DNA from: Prevotella sp.
GTDB lineage: Bacteria > Bacteroidota > Bacteroidia > Bacteroidales > Muribaculaceae
Direction of reading: 5' to 3'
DNA: 64,000 nucleotides
Assembly: GCA_023662865.1 (NCBI GenBank)
Contig: JAMPIK010000001.1
Span: 143,231 to 207,230, forward strand
The notes beneath the pieces were generated by a model that saw nothing but the letters and a program-made list of their open reading frames with translations, made no database searches and had not been told where the DNA came from. Position numbers and translations under genes: made by a program. This document shows positions 11,845-21,034 of this stretch, in pieces. Positions within the stretch are counted from its first letter, which is position 1. Each line of letters begins with the position of its first letter.

Positions 11845-13224
11845 TTATTTTTTTAGGGTCTTTTTGGCAGTTGATTTTTTCGCCGTTTTCTTTTCCTTTA
11901 CCGGTGTATTGTTGGAGTCATCGGCGGCAAGGATATTATTTCGCAATTGCTTTACTTCGCGATTGAGTATTTCTATTTCTTGAGCTTGATTACGTATGGT
12001 AAGCAGCAAAGAATTGAGTTCTTCGTTTTCAATTTCCAAAGGATACTGGTCTTCTACGCGAACAATAAAGTCGGCCAACACATTCATATAGTTGGTGAAA
12101 GCGGCATACGGACTTTCGTATGGGCTGAAAGAGGCGTGAGCCGTGCCATCGGCCAAGTTCTTTGTACTCATATAGTAGAAATGATCTGAACTTTGCAGAT
12201 ATTCCCAATCCTGCTTGAGGCGTTTGTCTGTACACATATTTACACGCTCGGCGATTGAATACAGTTTTTCAAGTGCCTCATTTTGAAGTAAATTACCTTT
12301 CCATGCGGAGATATCGCGCGCCTCATCAGCCCAAGACATCGGATAGGGAACAGAGAGTTCCCCAACGGGTTTTAGTTTGGTAACCGCCTCAGTGGGAGTC
12401 ATAAACGAAATTCGTCTTTCGGCAGCAAAGCGAGGCAATGCTCTCATAAAGTCGAATATACCGGACTCACGGCGCTGAAATTCACCGAATGTTTCCATAG
12501 AGAGAAACAGATTGACAATCTGGCAATCTTCCGGAAGAGCGGCAATCCAGTCCATATATTTGTCGGCTGTGAGCGGATATTCCGGCCAATCCGTGTTGGA
12601 GAAATTGCGGGAGATATCGTCTGAGAGTTTATCGTTCTTCAACAGCAGTTTCAGCTTGGGAGCAGAGGCGGATCGATAAAGGAAGTTGGGACTCTTCCAC
12701 CCTAAAATGTGCTTGGCGCCTTCTGTGATGGCTCCTTTAAAACCCATGGAAGCCATTATGCACGCAATGTCATCGTCATAAATCAGCTCAGTGTTGCGAA
12801 TTACTTTCGGTACTTGGCCAAACAGTGTGTGTATCAACTTGTCGTGAGTCTTTACCTGACGGATAAATTCTTCCGTATCTTCCAAACTTGCCAAAGAGTG
12901 AGCATACGTTTCAGACAGAAATTCAACACAGCCGGTATCAGCGAGTTTCTTGAGCAGGTCGATAAACTCCGGCACATATTGCTGTAATTGTTCAATTGCA
13001 GTGCCGGTAATTGATATGGCACATTTAAATCTGCCCTCGCTTTGGCTAATCATGTCAAGCAGGGTCTGTGCCATAGGCATGTAACTGTTGTTTGCTATAC
13101 GAGTAATGATATCATCGTTGGCGAAATCATCATAATAGTAATGATCGCGGCCAATATCAAAAAAGCGATAGCGTTTCAAACGAAACGGCTGATGTATCTG
13201 GAAATAAAAACAAATTGATTTCAT
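11845..13224 (-). CDS. glycoside hydrolase family 57 alpha-amylase-like protein
   Basis: 459 residues, cytoplasmic. Starts with the GH57 signature region ICFYFQIHQPFRLKRY; FLSETYAHSLASL and LFLSMETFGEFQRRESG fit the family's conserved segments. The last ~50 residues form a probable coiled coil (NSLLLTIRNQAQEIEILNRE) and a very lysine-rich tail (KEKKTAKKSTAKK) not needed for the barrel. Third gene of a glycogen cluster: it follows the GT4 gene by 15 bases, the same set and order as in Bacteroides. GH57 members act as amylases or as 4-alpha-glucanotransferase or branching enzymes. With a debranching enzyme and glucan synthase beside it, a branching or transferase role is possible, but the sequence does not decide. 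Confidence 0.88.
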   Translation of the reverse strand: MKSICFYFQIHQPFRLKRYRFFDIGRDHYYYDDFANDDIITRIANNSYMPMAQTLLDMISQSEGRFKCAISITGTAIEQLQQYVPEFIDLLKKLADTGCVEFLSETYAHSLASLEDTEEFIRQVKTHDKLIHTLFGQVPKVIRNTELIYDDDIACIMASMGFKGAITEGAKHILGWKSPNFLYRSASAPKLKLLLKNDKLSDDISRNFSNTDWPEYPLTADKYMDWIAALPEDCQIVNLFLSMETFGEFQRRESGIFDFMRALPRFAAERRISFMTPTEAVTKLKPVGELSVPYPMSWADEARDISAWKGNLLQNEALEKLYSIAERVNMCTDKRLKQDWEYLQSSDHFYYMSTKNLADGTAHASFSPYESPYAAFTNYMNVLADFIVRVEDQYPLEIENEELNSLLLTIRNQAQEIEILNREVKQLRNNILAADDSNNTPVKEKKTAKKSTAKKTLKK

Positions 13225-13239
13225 ATCTTTGGATGGGTG

Positions 13240-14496
13240 TTATTGTATTATTGATTTGTAGATGTCAATCACTTTTTGGCCGGCTTTCTCCCATGTGATG
13301 CCTTTCATCTCTTCAATACCTTCATCTTTAAGAGATTTATACATAGCCGGATATGAGATTATGGCATGAATTGCATCGGCCATGGCATCAATATCCCAGT
13401 AGTCGGTTTTGATTACATTTGAAAGAATTTCAGCGCAACCGCTCTGTTTGGATATGATAGAGGGTACTCCCATCTGCATTGCTTCAAGAGGGGATATGCC
13501 GAAAGGCTCGGAGACTGACGGCATTATATACACATCAGAAGCCTTAAGCATTTCATAGACTTGACGTCCCCGTAAGAAGCCGGTAAAATGGAAGCGGTCT
13601 GCAATGCCACGTTTTGCCACAAGATCAATCATATCGTCCATCATGTCGCCGCTGCCGGCCATCACAAAACGCACATTGTGATTTTTCTTCAATACCTTGG
13701 CTGCGGCTTCCACAAAATATTCCGGACCCTTTTGCATCGTAATTCGTCCGAGAAATGTGACAACCTTTTCTTTGCTTTCCGGTTTGGGGATTGAAAGCAA
13801 ATCATCAGCAAGGGGTACAACTGCATTGTGTACTGTCGTGACTTTCGCCGGATCAATGCCATACTTTTCTATTACAGTGCGGCGTGTGAGGTTCGATACC
13901 GTTATGATATGGTCTGCCATTTGCATACCGTCTTTTTCTATTGCAAAGACAGTGGGGTTAACATTGCCGCGAGAACGGTCAAAATCTGTAGCGTGTACAT
14001 GTATTACCAAGGGTTTGCCCGTGACTCTCTTTGCGTGAATTCCGGCCGGATATGTGAGCCAGTCGTGCGAATGTATTATATCACATTCTATGGTACGAGC
14101 TATCACACCGGCTACTATTGAGTAATTGTTAATCTCCTCCAAGAGGTTATCCGGGTATCTGCCTGAAAATTCAATACATCCGAGGTCGTTTAGTTTCATA
14201 TAGTTGAAGTCTGCATAGATGTGATTCCGGAGCGCAAAATACAAATCCGGATTCATCACGTTGCCGATACGGCTTTCTACATATTCGCGGCTAACATCGC
14301 GCCAGGCCACCGGGGTGTCGTTGCAGCCTATAATATTTGCGAACGACTTGTCTTCATCTCCCATAGGTCGGGGTATGACAAAGGTAATGTCCATGTCACC
14401 GCAATTGTGCATACCGCGACTCAGGCCGTAGCTGGCTGTTCCGAGACCGCCCAAGATATGGGGAGGAAACTCCCATCCAAACATCAGTGCTTTCAT
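13240..14496 (-). CDS. GT4-family glycogen synthase-like glycosyltransferase
   Basis: 418 residues. GT-B fold: N-terminal FGWEFPPHILGGLGTASYGL resembles the GG-containing acceptor loop of starch/glycogen synthases. The C-terminal nucleotide-sugar half has TFLGRITMQKGPEYF and the E-x7-E-type segment EPFGISPLEAMQMG. Probably extends alpha-1,4-glucan from a nucleotide-glucose donor; donor (UDP or ADP) cannot be read off. The start codon overlaps the stop of the debranching-enzyme gene by 4 bases (14493-14496), indicating translational coupling. Middle gene of the glycogen operon. Confidence 0.88.
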   Translation of the reverse strand: MKALMFGWEFPPHILGGLGTASYGLSRGMHNCGDMDITFVIPRPMGDEDKSFANIIGCNDTPVAWRDVSREYVESRIGNVMNPDLYFALRNHIYADFNYMKLNDLGCIEFSGRYPDNLLEEINNYSIVAGVIARTIECDIIHSHDWLTYPAGIHAKRVTGKPLVIHVHATDFDRSRGNVNPTVFAIEKDGMQMADHIITVSNLTRRTVIEKYGIDPAKVTTVHNAVVPLADDLLSIPKPESKEKVVTFLGRITMQKGPEYFVEAAAKVLKKNHNVRFVMAGSGDMMDDMIDLVAKRGIADRFHFTGFLRGRQVYEMLKASDVYIMPSVSEPFGISPLEAMQMGVPSIISKQSGCAEILSNVIKTDYWDIDAMADAIHAIISYPAMYKSLKDEGIEEMKGITWEKAGQKVIDIYKSIIQ

Positions 14497-16457
14497 ACGT
14501 GAGTTTCTTCTTGTTGTTTAATCAAGCGTTTAACGTGTTTTAGTGTACGCAATATTTCTCCGACATTCTTTGCAGTGGACACCGCGCCGCGACCCTTATA
14601 CGGTGGATTGGCGTCATACATCTCTGAGAGAGAACCTATGCAGCCTTCAGACATTTCATCTTCAAACCCAATCATCATTCTCTCAATGAAACCGAGACCG
14701 CTATAGCCGAAGACTCTAAGGTAGGCATCGGCATAAAAGCCGAAAAGCCAAGGTCTGGCCGGTCCGCGGTGTACGGCATATTCGCGTTCCAAGGGACCTC
14801 CCACATAATTCGGGGTGTATCCTTCACTTTTCGGGGAGAGGGTACGCAAGCCTTTGGGGGTGAGAAGCTCGCGTGTCACAAAGTCAAGCACCTTACGGCG
14901 TTGCCGGCGATCTAACGGACTATAATCCAAACCTATGGCAATAGCCATATTGGGACGAACCTGCAAGTCGGCATAATTGCCGTCTACATAATCGTACAGA
15001 TACCCGAACTCGTTGAAGAATGTCTCCACAAAAGATTCACCACATTTAGTTTTGATTGCTTCAAGACGCGGTTTGTTTAATATTCCCGTATCATCATCGG
15101 CATACATATCCAACAAGAACGACAATGCGTTATACCATAAGGCATTGAACTCTACAATATAGCCGCTGCGAGGGATAATGGGTTTGCCGTTGATGCTTGC
15201 GGAAAGCCAAGTCACCGGGATATTCCGGCCATCGCTGAAAACCAAGCCGTTATCGTCAAGGCGTAAATTAGGCACTTTGTGGTTTATTATCGCCTCAATA
15301 AGATTTTTGACATCAAGGCCATATTTTTCTTTACATGCACTAACGCCCTGTGTGTGCTTAAATTGCATTATGGCCCATATTGTCCAAAGCGGGATATCGG
15401 GGAGATCTATCTCTTTTATAGTCGAGTCTTTTATACCCTCGTTTATATATTTATAGAGGGCTTTTAGAAAGGTGGAAAGAATTATATGGTAATCTTCTTT
15501 ATGGTCGATTGCCAAAGTACACCCCGGCAGGGCAATAAGCTCATCACGACTGCGCACATTATACCACGGATAACCGGCCATTATATATGTGCTGCTTTTC
15601 TTCTTGAGATAAAACTGTACGGCGGCATTTTTCAGACAATTATAGAAGCTTGTACGGCAAGTGCGAGTCTTCACTTCCTCGTCAAAGGTAGTTTCAAAGT
15701 CGTTCGGGTCACATTCAAATGTGGAAGCAGAAAAGATTACACTTTCCCCCTTGCTGACAGGCAATTCAAAATAGCCGGGAGAATACAGGTCTTCTTTGTA
15801 GGGGAGACCTCTGTCGCGGTCTTTGTAATACTCAATGCCCTTGTACCAATAGGGGTCGTCTACCCATTTGGCGTCTTTGTTAAATTCCATGAATAGAGAG
15901 GGATATCCCGGATACAGGCAGCAGCTCATTCCCCCTTTGCATACATGCATGGTGGGGTCAAGCGCCGTGTTTTCCATACACAAGTCGTTGGCATTCCGGA
16001 ACGCCGGGAACGGACGGAAACGCAATGTTGTGGGAGAATGTGCGTCTTTCAGAGTATACTTTATCAGTATGCGGTTTTCATGAGAGATGAATACTTTTTC
16101 CTTCGTCAGAATTACGCCGCCAACCCGGAATGTTAGCGTAGGCACGCTCTCGCAATTGAACTCGCGTATATATTTGTGACCGCCAGGATTAAACACGCCG
16201 TCACCGTATTGATGCAGTCCAAGGTTGAAGGGTGCACCGTGTTGTATCACCGTCTCGTCAAGCGAAGAGAGCAACACATGAGCCTTGTCGTCCATATCCG
16301 GAATCGGGATAACAAGCAACCCATGCTGTTTGCGTGTGTTGCAACCTACTATTGAGGTACAGTGGTAAGCACCGCTTTTGTTGGTACGCAGCATTTCTTT
16401 CGGCAGACTTTGATCAAGATTAATCATCAGGCTTTTGTCAAACTTCAGATAGCTCAT
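14493..16457 (-). CDS. glycogen debranching enzyme (amylo-alpha-1,6-glucosidase type)
   Basis: 654 residues. N-terminal bacterial debranching-enzyme domain (LRTNKSGAYHCTSIVGCNTRK, where the GAY/CNTRKQHGLL region is typical) followed by an (alpha/alpha)6 barrel (YPWYNVRSRDELIALPG, ALWYNAL, GPARPWLFGFYADAYLRV). Removes alpha-1,6 branches from glycogen, acting with the GT4 and GH57 enzymes downstream. No signal peptide, so cytoplasmic. First gene of the operon. Its leader contains two head-to-tail 12-bp repeats just before the start. The nearest upstream gene is on the far side of a terminator hairpin. Confidence 0.9.
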   Translation of the reverse strand: MSYLKFDKSLMINLDQSLPKEMLRTNKSGAYHCTSIVGCNTRKQHGLLVIPIPDMDDKAHVLLSSLDETVIQHGAPFNLGLHQYGDGVFNPGGHKYIREFNCESVPTLTFRVGGVILTKEKVFISHENRILIKYTLKDAHSPTTLRFRPFPAFRNANDLCMENTALDPTMHVCKGGMSCCLYPGYPSLFMEFNKDAKWVDDPYWYKGIEYYKDRDRGLPYKEDLYSPGYFELPVSKGESVIFSASTFECDPNDFETTFDEEVKTRTCRTSFYNCLKNAAVQFYLKKKSSTYIMAGYPWYNVRSRDELIALPGCTLAIDHKEDYHIILSTFLKALYKYINEGIKDSTIKEIDLPDIPLWTIWAIMQFKHTQGVSACKEKYGLDVKNLIEAIINHKVPNLRLDDNGLVFSDGRNIPVTWLSASINGKPIIPRSGYIVEFNALWYNALSFLLDMYADDDTGILNKPRLEAIKTKCGESFVETFFNEFGYLYDYVDGNYADLQVRPNMAIAIGLDYSPLDRRQRRKVLDFVTRELLTPKGLRTLSPKSEGYTPNYVGGPLEREYAVHRGPARPWLFGFYADAYLRVFGYSGLGFIERMMIGFEDEMSEGCIGSLSEMYDANPPYKGRGAVSTAKNVGEILRTLKHVKRLIKQQEETHV

Positions 16458-16460
16458 ATT

Positions 16461-16484
16461 CTTTGGTATTAACTTTGGTATTAA
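16461..16484 (-). repeat. two tandem 12-bp repeats in the glycogen operon leader
   Basis: CTTTGGTATTAA occurs twice head to tail (16461-16472, 16473-16484), 3 bases upstream of the debranching-enzyme start codon, where the ribosome binding region would be. Could be an operator, a translational element or a simple duplication. Confidence 0.7.
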
Positions 16485-16607
16485 GTTAGGGACATGAGAG
16501 AGGTTTTCGTCAGCTCGAACAGACTAACTATATTATTAACACACAAGGAGGCGACTTTGTTAACGAAAAACCGTAATTTTTTTCAATTTTCCGCATATTT
16601 TAATAAA

Positions 16608-16640
16608 AAATGGACACTCACATTGAAGGAGTGTCCATTT
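16608..16640 (-). terminator. terminator of the hisS-to-phosphatase operon
   Basis: Perfect 12-bp stem AAATGGACACTC/GAGTGTCCATTT just after the phosphatase stop. On the minus strand it is followed by a T-rich stretch (TTTTTTATTAAAAT), a good intrinsic terminator. Confidence 0.85.
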
Positions 16641-16659
16641 CATATTGAAGTTGGTACTG

Positions 16660-17949
16660 TTATTTGGCCGGATTGCGTTCAAGTGTCGGAGTGTAGAATG
16701 TTTTTACATCGTTCCAATGATAGTACGGATAAGAGTCTGTCTGAATCGGAATGGATGTTTCGCGCTCATTGAGCATGAATTTCACCAATACATCTTCCGG
16801 ATTTTTTTTATTGCGATAGAAGATTAATTGAATATTGCCGGCCATGGGGGCAATTTTCCAATCGGAGAATGCGCGGTAGAATTTATCCGGATTGCTCTCT
16901 GCAATATTGCAGTCTTTAAGTTGGAGGATTGCCGCCAAGGGTATCAGATTGCCATCGTGGGCAAACCGGAGGTCTGCAGCCGGTACATTGCCGGACAAGG
17001 CTGCGTCTGCACTCTCTATTATGTTTGCCAATTGAGGTATGGCATTGTCAATCACTTTGGTACCATTAAGCGAGAAGGCACCGTCGTTCACATAAAATAT
17101 AAAATTAAAAACTTGCCAAAGGTCGAACAGCTCATCGGGGGTGAAAATATCGTAGAAAGTTCCGGGTGTCTCTACATTCTGCATATCGGATGCAATCCAA
17201 TAAAATCCCCACATCAACTCGTGAGGGTTGATATTCATTTTTACATATTCCGGATTGCTGAACAATCTGTTTATCAAACGTTCGGGATTTGTGTGTTTAT
17301 CCTTGAAATTTTCGTATGCCACTTTCCATTTGCCGCCGTTGGTATATGTGCCGTGGTCTGCAGTATGATAATTGAGATAGCGCACATATCGGTCTGATGA
17401 CTCACGGTCTATTTGGAGCTTTGGGTTCTGCTCTTTCAAAGCTTCGCAAAATGCAGCCATTGACAAAATGCACCTCGGCACCAAAGTGGAGCGAGCCGTG
17501 AGTTTGGCGTTATTGTTTTTAAAAATCTGTGGGTATGACTTGGCCATACGATTGGCTATCCCTTTGTGCTGACGAACACCAAGAGGAGAGAGGTCTCCGC
17601 TTCTGCCCTCAGTCTCTGTCATGAGGGTATTCAGACGGTTCAGCACATCTTTACCCAAAGGCGTAAGTGCATCGGCATCTGCGGCATTTTGCATTACACG
17701 AGCCACCCATGCCACATCATTGTCTGAAATCAAGTAGCGAGATCCATGTCTTCCGAAATGGCTTACATAAAACGGTTCATAGCCTTTGGGAGCAGGTGTC
17801 TGTTCAGTTTCGCTAACCGGATATGCATAATATACCCCTCCGGTGCGGTTAAGATCTTGAAGTACCTCCTCTTTGGTAGTCTGAGCCGACATGACTAAAG
17901 GGAAAGCCATTATCGCCGACAGGCATATGAGTTTAATCTTGAATTTCAT
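16660..17949 (-). CDS. secreted histidine-type acid phosphatase (phytase-like)
   Basis: 429 residues. Signal peptide MKFKIKLICLSAIMAFPLVMSAQ. Catalytic motif FGRHGSRY near residue 65 (phospho-accepting His in RHGxR) and the acid/base motif AHDGN near residue 330, so histidine acid phosphatase branch 2; related Bacteroidales enzymes include inositol-phosphate phosphatases. Likely periplasmic or surface-exposed and releasing phosphate from phosphoesters, possibly phytate (family inference). The HD motif rather than HAE argues against a strict MINPP. Last gene of the operon, 18 bases after the unknown 422-residue protein, before the 16608-16640 terminator. Confidence 0.85.
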   Translation of the reverse strand: MKFKIKLICLSAIMAFPLVMSAQTTKEEVLQDLNRTGGVYYAYPVSETEQTPAPKGYEPFYVSHFGRHGSRYLISDNDVAWVARVMQNAADADALTPLGKDVLNRLNTLMTETEGRSGDLSPLGVRQHKGIANRMAKSYPQIFKNNNAKLTARSTLVPRCILSMAAFCEALKEQNPKLQIDRESSDRYVRYLNYHTADHGTYTNGGKWKVAYENFKDKHTNPERLINRLFSNPEYVKMNINPHELMWGFYWIASDMQNVETPGTFYDIFTPDELFDLWQVFNFIFYVNDGAFSLNGTKVIDNAIPQLANIIESADAALSGNVPAADLRFAHDGNLIPLAAILQLKDCNIAESNPDKFYRAFSDWKIAPMAGNIQLIFYRNKKNPEDVLVKFMLNERETSIPIQTDSYPYYHWNDVKTFYTPTLERNPAK

Positions 17950-17967
17950 ACTTATATACTTATTTAG

Positions 17968-19236
17968 TTACAAATCAGCACGATAAAATTCTTGTAGATA
18001 CACTCGGGCTATGAAGTCCCAATTATCTTTTACTAAATTGGTGCTTTGCTCTTCCTGCTGATTGGCAACATCAAGACCCACTGATTCGGGGAAACGAGCA
18101 TCCGGCAACCACCCATTGTTACAGATATGTAACAGCATATCGGAAGGACATACGGCGCGCTGGCTCAACAAAGTGAAGGCGAATTTCTCCGCGTATTCTT
18201 TTTCATACAAGGGATTTTCGGGGTGTTTTATGCACTTTGCAATGTCCTTTGCTAACATTAACCCCTTGTCGATTGTAACCATTAGCACGAAGTCAGAGTG
18301 CCCCTTGAACTGCGGCAGATGATCTTCATCCTTTTCCCAACCCATACCGTTGATAAAGAAATCGTTAAGCTTATCATAGGTCTTGACAAAACGCATTGTC
18401 ATACCGTTGTTTGCCTTAACAAACGCAGTATAGTAGGGGTGTTCTTTTTGCACCGGAGCTGCCTGTTGTTTAGTGGTCGGCAATTTACCGTCAAGCACGA
18501 GGCTCATCCATTCCCGCAAATACAATGCTAACGGGCCGGTGGGCATGGAAGTCATTACTTCTTGCTGCAATTCTTCAATGCGTTGTGCAGCTATCTGTTG
18601 GGAGGGTGAACTGTGCTGTATCTCGACTATTTGAGAGTATATCTGTGAATAGGAGAGTTGGAAAGGCGGAAAGAGCAGCCAGTTTCTCCAAAACAGCCAT
18701 TGCCCCAGGTCGTATAGTTTTTCAGTATCTTCGGGGTTGTGAAATTCGCAATCCATCAGCGATTTATAATTTTCAGGAGAAGGTATTTCATCATACTCGT
18801 CTTCCAAAATATGATAAAGCGCATTGGCAAGTTTCAACAAGCGTGTATCCGATGGAGACAAAAACCTGAATTGCATGGAGTTGAAGGCAAGATAGTACCA
18901 GACTACAAACTCAACGTCTGCGAGATTGAGTTCGTATAAAATATATTCTTCATTGTCCTTGTGGAAAGGCACATAATTGCCATATCTCTGTTTGCATTGG
19001 TCTATAAATGAGCGCCATAGGCCGGCATCAGAAATAATATCCTGATAATATCCGACTATGCCAATACAAACTACCTTCTTCAAATCGTCCGGAGCTTCTT
19101 GAAATAAGGCGTTATCTTCCCAATGCCGATACAACTTGTTGGCCAATGCAAGATATGCTTTGTCAGATGACTGCTCCACCTCACCATTAGGTTGATACAC
19201 AAGGAATTGTCGTAAGTTAATTTTATCCATAATCAC
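17968..19236 (-). CDS. conserved Bacteroidales protein of unknown function (possibly DUF3843)
   Basis: 422 residues, no signal peptide or membrane segment. Mostly helical, rich in Trp and Tyr (WYYLAFNSMQFRFLSPSDTRLL, LGQWLFWRNWLLFPPFQLSY). The end (CPSDMLLHICNNGWLPDARFPE) looks like a compact conserved module. I recognise no catalytic motif. It resembles an uncharacterised Bacteroidales family that I believe is DUF3843, but this naming is from memory and uncertain. Its start overlaps the stop of the transporter ATPase by 4 bases, so it is translationally coupled to it. A cytoplasmic role linked to the uptake system or the phosphatase is only a guess from position. Confidence 0.6.
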   Translation of the reverse strand: MIMDKINLRQFLVYQPNGEVEQSSDKAYLALANKLYRHWEDNALFQEAPDDLKKVVCIGIVGYYQDIISDAGLWRSFIDQCKQRYGNYVPFHKDNEEYILYELNLADVEFVVWYYLAFNSMQFRFLSPSDTRLLKLANALYHILEDEYDEIPSPENYKSLMDCEFHNPEDTEKLYDLGQWLFWRNWLLFPPFQLSYSQIYSQIVEIQHSSPSQQIAAQRIEELQQEVMTSMPTGPLALYLREWMSLVLDGKLPTTKQQAAPVQKEHPYYTAFVKANNGMTMRFVKTYDKLNDFFINGMGWEKDEDHLPQFKGHSDFVLMVTIDKGLMLAKDIAKCIKHPENPLYEKEYAEKFAFTLLSQRAVCPSDMLLHICNNGWLPDARFPESVGLDVANQQEEQSTNLVKDNWDFIARVYLQEFYRADL

Positions 19237-20006
19237 TCTTTGCTTATGATATAGTCTCCTAATTCTTTTGAAAAATGCACTCTTTCTGATTGATAGAGCG
19301 ATTCGAGTTTATTGCTTTTAATTGCCGTTTCCGGGGTAAAGTCATAAATGCAGCCTTCGCGAGAAAAAAGCCAAATACGTGAGGCCATACGCAGTGAAAG
19401 AGCCACGTCATGGCAAGTAAGCAATACGGCTTTTCTCTTTTCCTTAGCTATCGAACAAAGCATATCCATAATTTCAAGACGCGCTGCCGGATCAAGAAAC
19501 GAGAATGGTTCATCAAGAAACATAACAGGTGTGTCTTGAGCTAAAGCTCTGGCAATCATAGCTTTTTGGCGTTCTCCATCGCTTAGCTCCGCGATGTATG
19601 AACCGGCTTTGTAAGTAATGCCGGTGTCGCGCATTGCCGTACGGCAATGCTCCTTATCAGCACCTTTGAGCATATCGAACACTCCGGTATAGGGCTGTCG
19701 GCCGAGTTCTACAAACTCTTGCACGGTGAGACCTCCTGTCAACCCCGATGATGTACTTACAACCGAAATATATTTTGCAAGCTCTTTGCGCGGAATGTTT
19801 CTCAACTTCTTATCCAAAATATATACTTCGCCGACTATGGGTTTTAATTCTCCACACAAAGTGCGCATTAGGGTTGACTTTCCAATTCCGTTACCGCCTA
19901 CAAGAGATACCACATTTCCTTCAAGCAGCGATAAATCAAGCTTCTCCGCCAGAGGGGAGGAGTAGCCGATACTTAATGATTCGGTTTGGAGATACGTCAG
20001 AGCCAT
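19233..20006 (-). CDS. ABC transporter ATP-binding protein, FecE/BtuD type
   Basis: 257 residues. Walker A GGNGIGKSTL (~residue 40), signature LSDGERQK, Walker B PVMFLDEPFSFLD and switch His in LLTCHDVALS are all present. Energises import of an iron-siderophore, haem or cobalamin with the FecCD-type permease immediately upstream (its ATG shares one base with the permease stop at 20006). The family fits all of these metal-chelate substrates and sequence alone does not choose. Confidence 0.93.
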   Translation of the reverse strand: MALTYLQTESLSIGYSSPLAEKLDLSLLEGNVVSLVGGNGIGKSTLMRTLCGELKPIVGEVYILDKKLRNIPRKELAKYISVVSTSSGLTGGLTVQEFVELGRQPYTGVFDMLKGADKEHCRTAMRDTGITYKAGSYIAELSDGERQKAMIARALAQDTPVMFLDEPFSFLDPAARLEIMDMLCSIAKEKRKAVLLTCHDVALSLRMASRIWLFSREGCIYDFTPETAIKSNKLESLYQSERVHFSKELGDYIISKE

Positions 20007-21028
20007 CAGTTGAAATAGTAAAGTTTTTTACGCATGAGTATTACATACAAAATCACGGGAATTCCGATTAACGGTGTGACAGCACTAAGCGGCAATATGC
20101 CAATGGAGGAGGGCATCACACTAAGTAAAGCACAGAGAAGCCCGACAGTCGCACCGCTCAGAATCGTAGCAGGCATCAGGATATTGTGATTTGAGGTTCC
20201 CCATGCCACTCTTGCAATGTGTGGAACTGCAAGACCTATAAAACCTACCGGGCCGCAATACGCTGTGGCAATGGACGTTAGCAGACCGGAATACAGCAAT
20301 ATGAGGGTGCGTGTTTGTCGGGGATTATAGCCTAACGAAGCGGCATAGTTGTCACCGCTGAGTAAAGCATTAAGCGGCTTACATAAGAATATACTGCCGA
20401 CACAAAGGGCAAACGTCAATAATCCGAACAGAGGCAAGTCACGGATGGTCACTCCCATAAATGAGCCCATACCCCACACTGCAAACCCTTTTACTTCTTG
20501 TGCGGGCGCAAAGAAATTCAGCCATGATATTAAGGCGGACGCAAGATAGCTAATCATTATTCCGGCAATGAGAAGCATGGTTGCACTTTTTACGGCAGAT
20601 GAGAGCGAAATCAAGATAAAGATAATTACGGAAGCACCGAGTAGAGCACCTGCCATTGCAGTAAAGTGCGTACCTAAACCAACAGAGGATAAAAAGCCTT
20701 CTGCTGTTCCCATAATAATCAGAGCTACACCCAAAGAGGCTCCGGTGCTCACGCCCAATATGGAAGGGCCGGCCAAAGGATTACTGAATGTTGTCTGGAG
20801 CATCAATCCGGAGAGCGAAAGCGACATTCCGCAGAACACGGCTGTTAATGCCATGGGCAAGCGCGACTCCATGATTATGGTTTCATAAACGGGATTGCCC
20901 GTATTGCCGCCAAATAGTGTACTTATTATTTGCGATGCCGGAATATCTACTGCGCCGGTGAGCAAACAAGCCATAAATAAAAATATAGCCAAGACTGCTG
21001 TAAGTATGTAAGATAGCTTCCGACGCAT
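20006..21028 (-). CDS. FecCD/BtuC-type ABC transporter permease
   Basis: 340 residues with about nine to ten hydrophobic segments. Family motifs: PRLPMALTAVFCGMSLSLSGLMLQ-like region (ESRLPMALTAVFCG), NPLAGPSILGVSTGASLG, GPVGFIGLAVPHIAR and the C-terminal GIPVILYVIL. Forms the membrane channel of a metal-chelate or cobalamin importer with the downstream ATPase and the upstream lipoprotein. It begins 6 bases after the binding-protein gene. Confidence 0.94.
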   Translation of the reverse strand: MRRKLSYILTAVLAIFLFMACLLTGAVDIPASQIISTLFGGNTGNPVYETIIMESRLPMALTAVFCGMSLSLSGLMLQTTFSNPLAGPSILGVSTGASLGVALIIMGTAEGFLSSVGLGTHFTAMAGALLGASVIIFILISLSSAVKSATMLLIAGIMISYLASALISWLNFFAPAQEVKGFAVWGMGSFMGVTIRDLPLFGLLTFALCVGSIFLCKPLNALLSGDNYAASLGYNPRQTRTLILLYSGLLTSIATAYCGPVGFIGLAVPHIARVAWGTSNHNILMPATILSGATVGLLCALLSVMPSSIGILPLSAVTPLIGIPVILYVILMRKKLYYFN

Positions 21029-21034
21029 AAAGAC

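Noticed and set aside
11784..11966. 60-residue hydrophobic plus-strand ORF after dnaE
   Set aside because: Covers the terminator hairpin and runs antisense into the GH57 gene; hydrophobicity comes from reading the lysine-rich tail in reverse.
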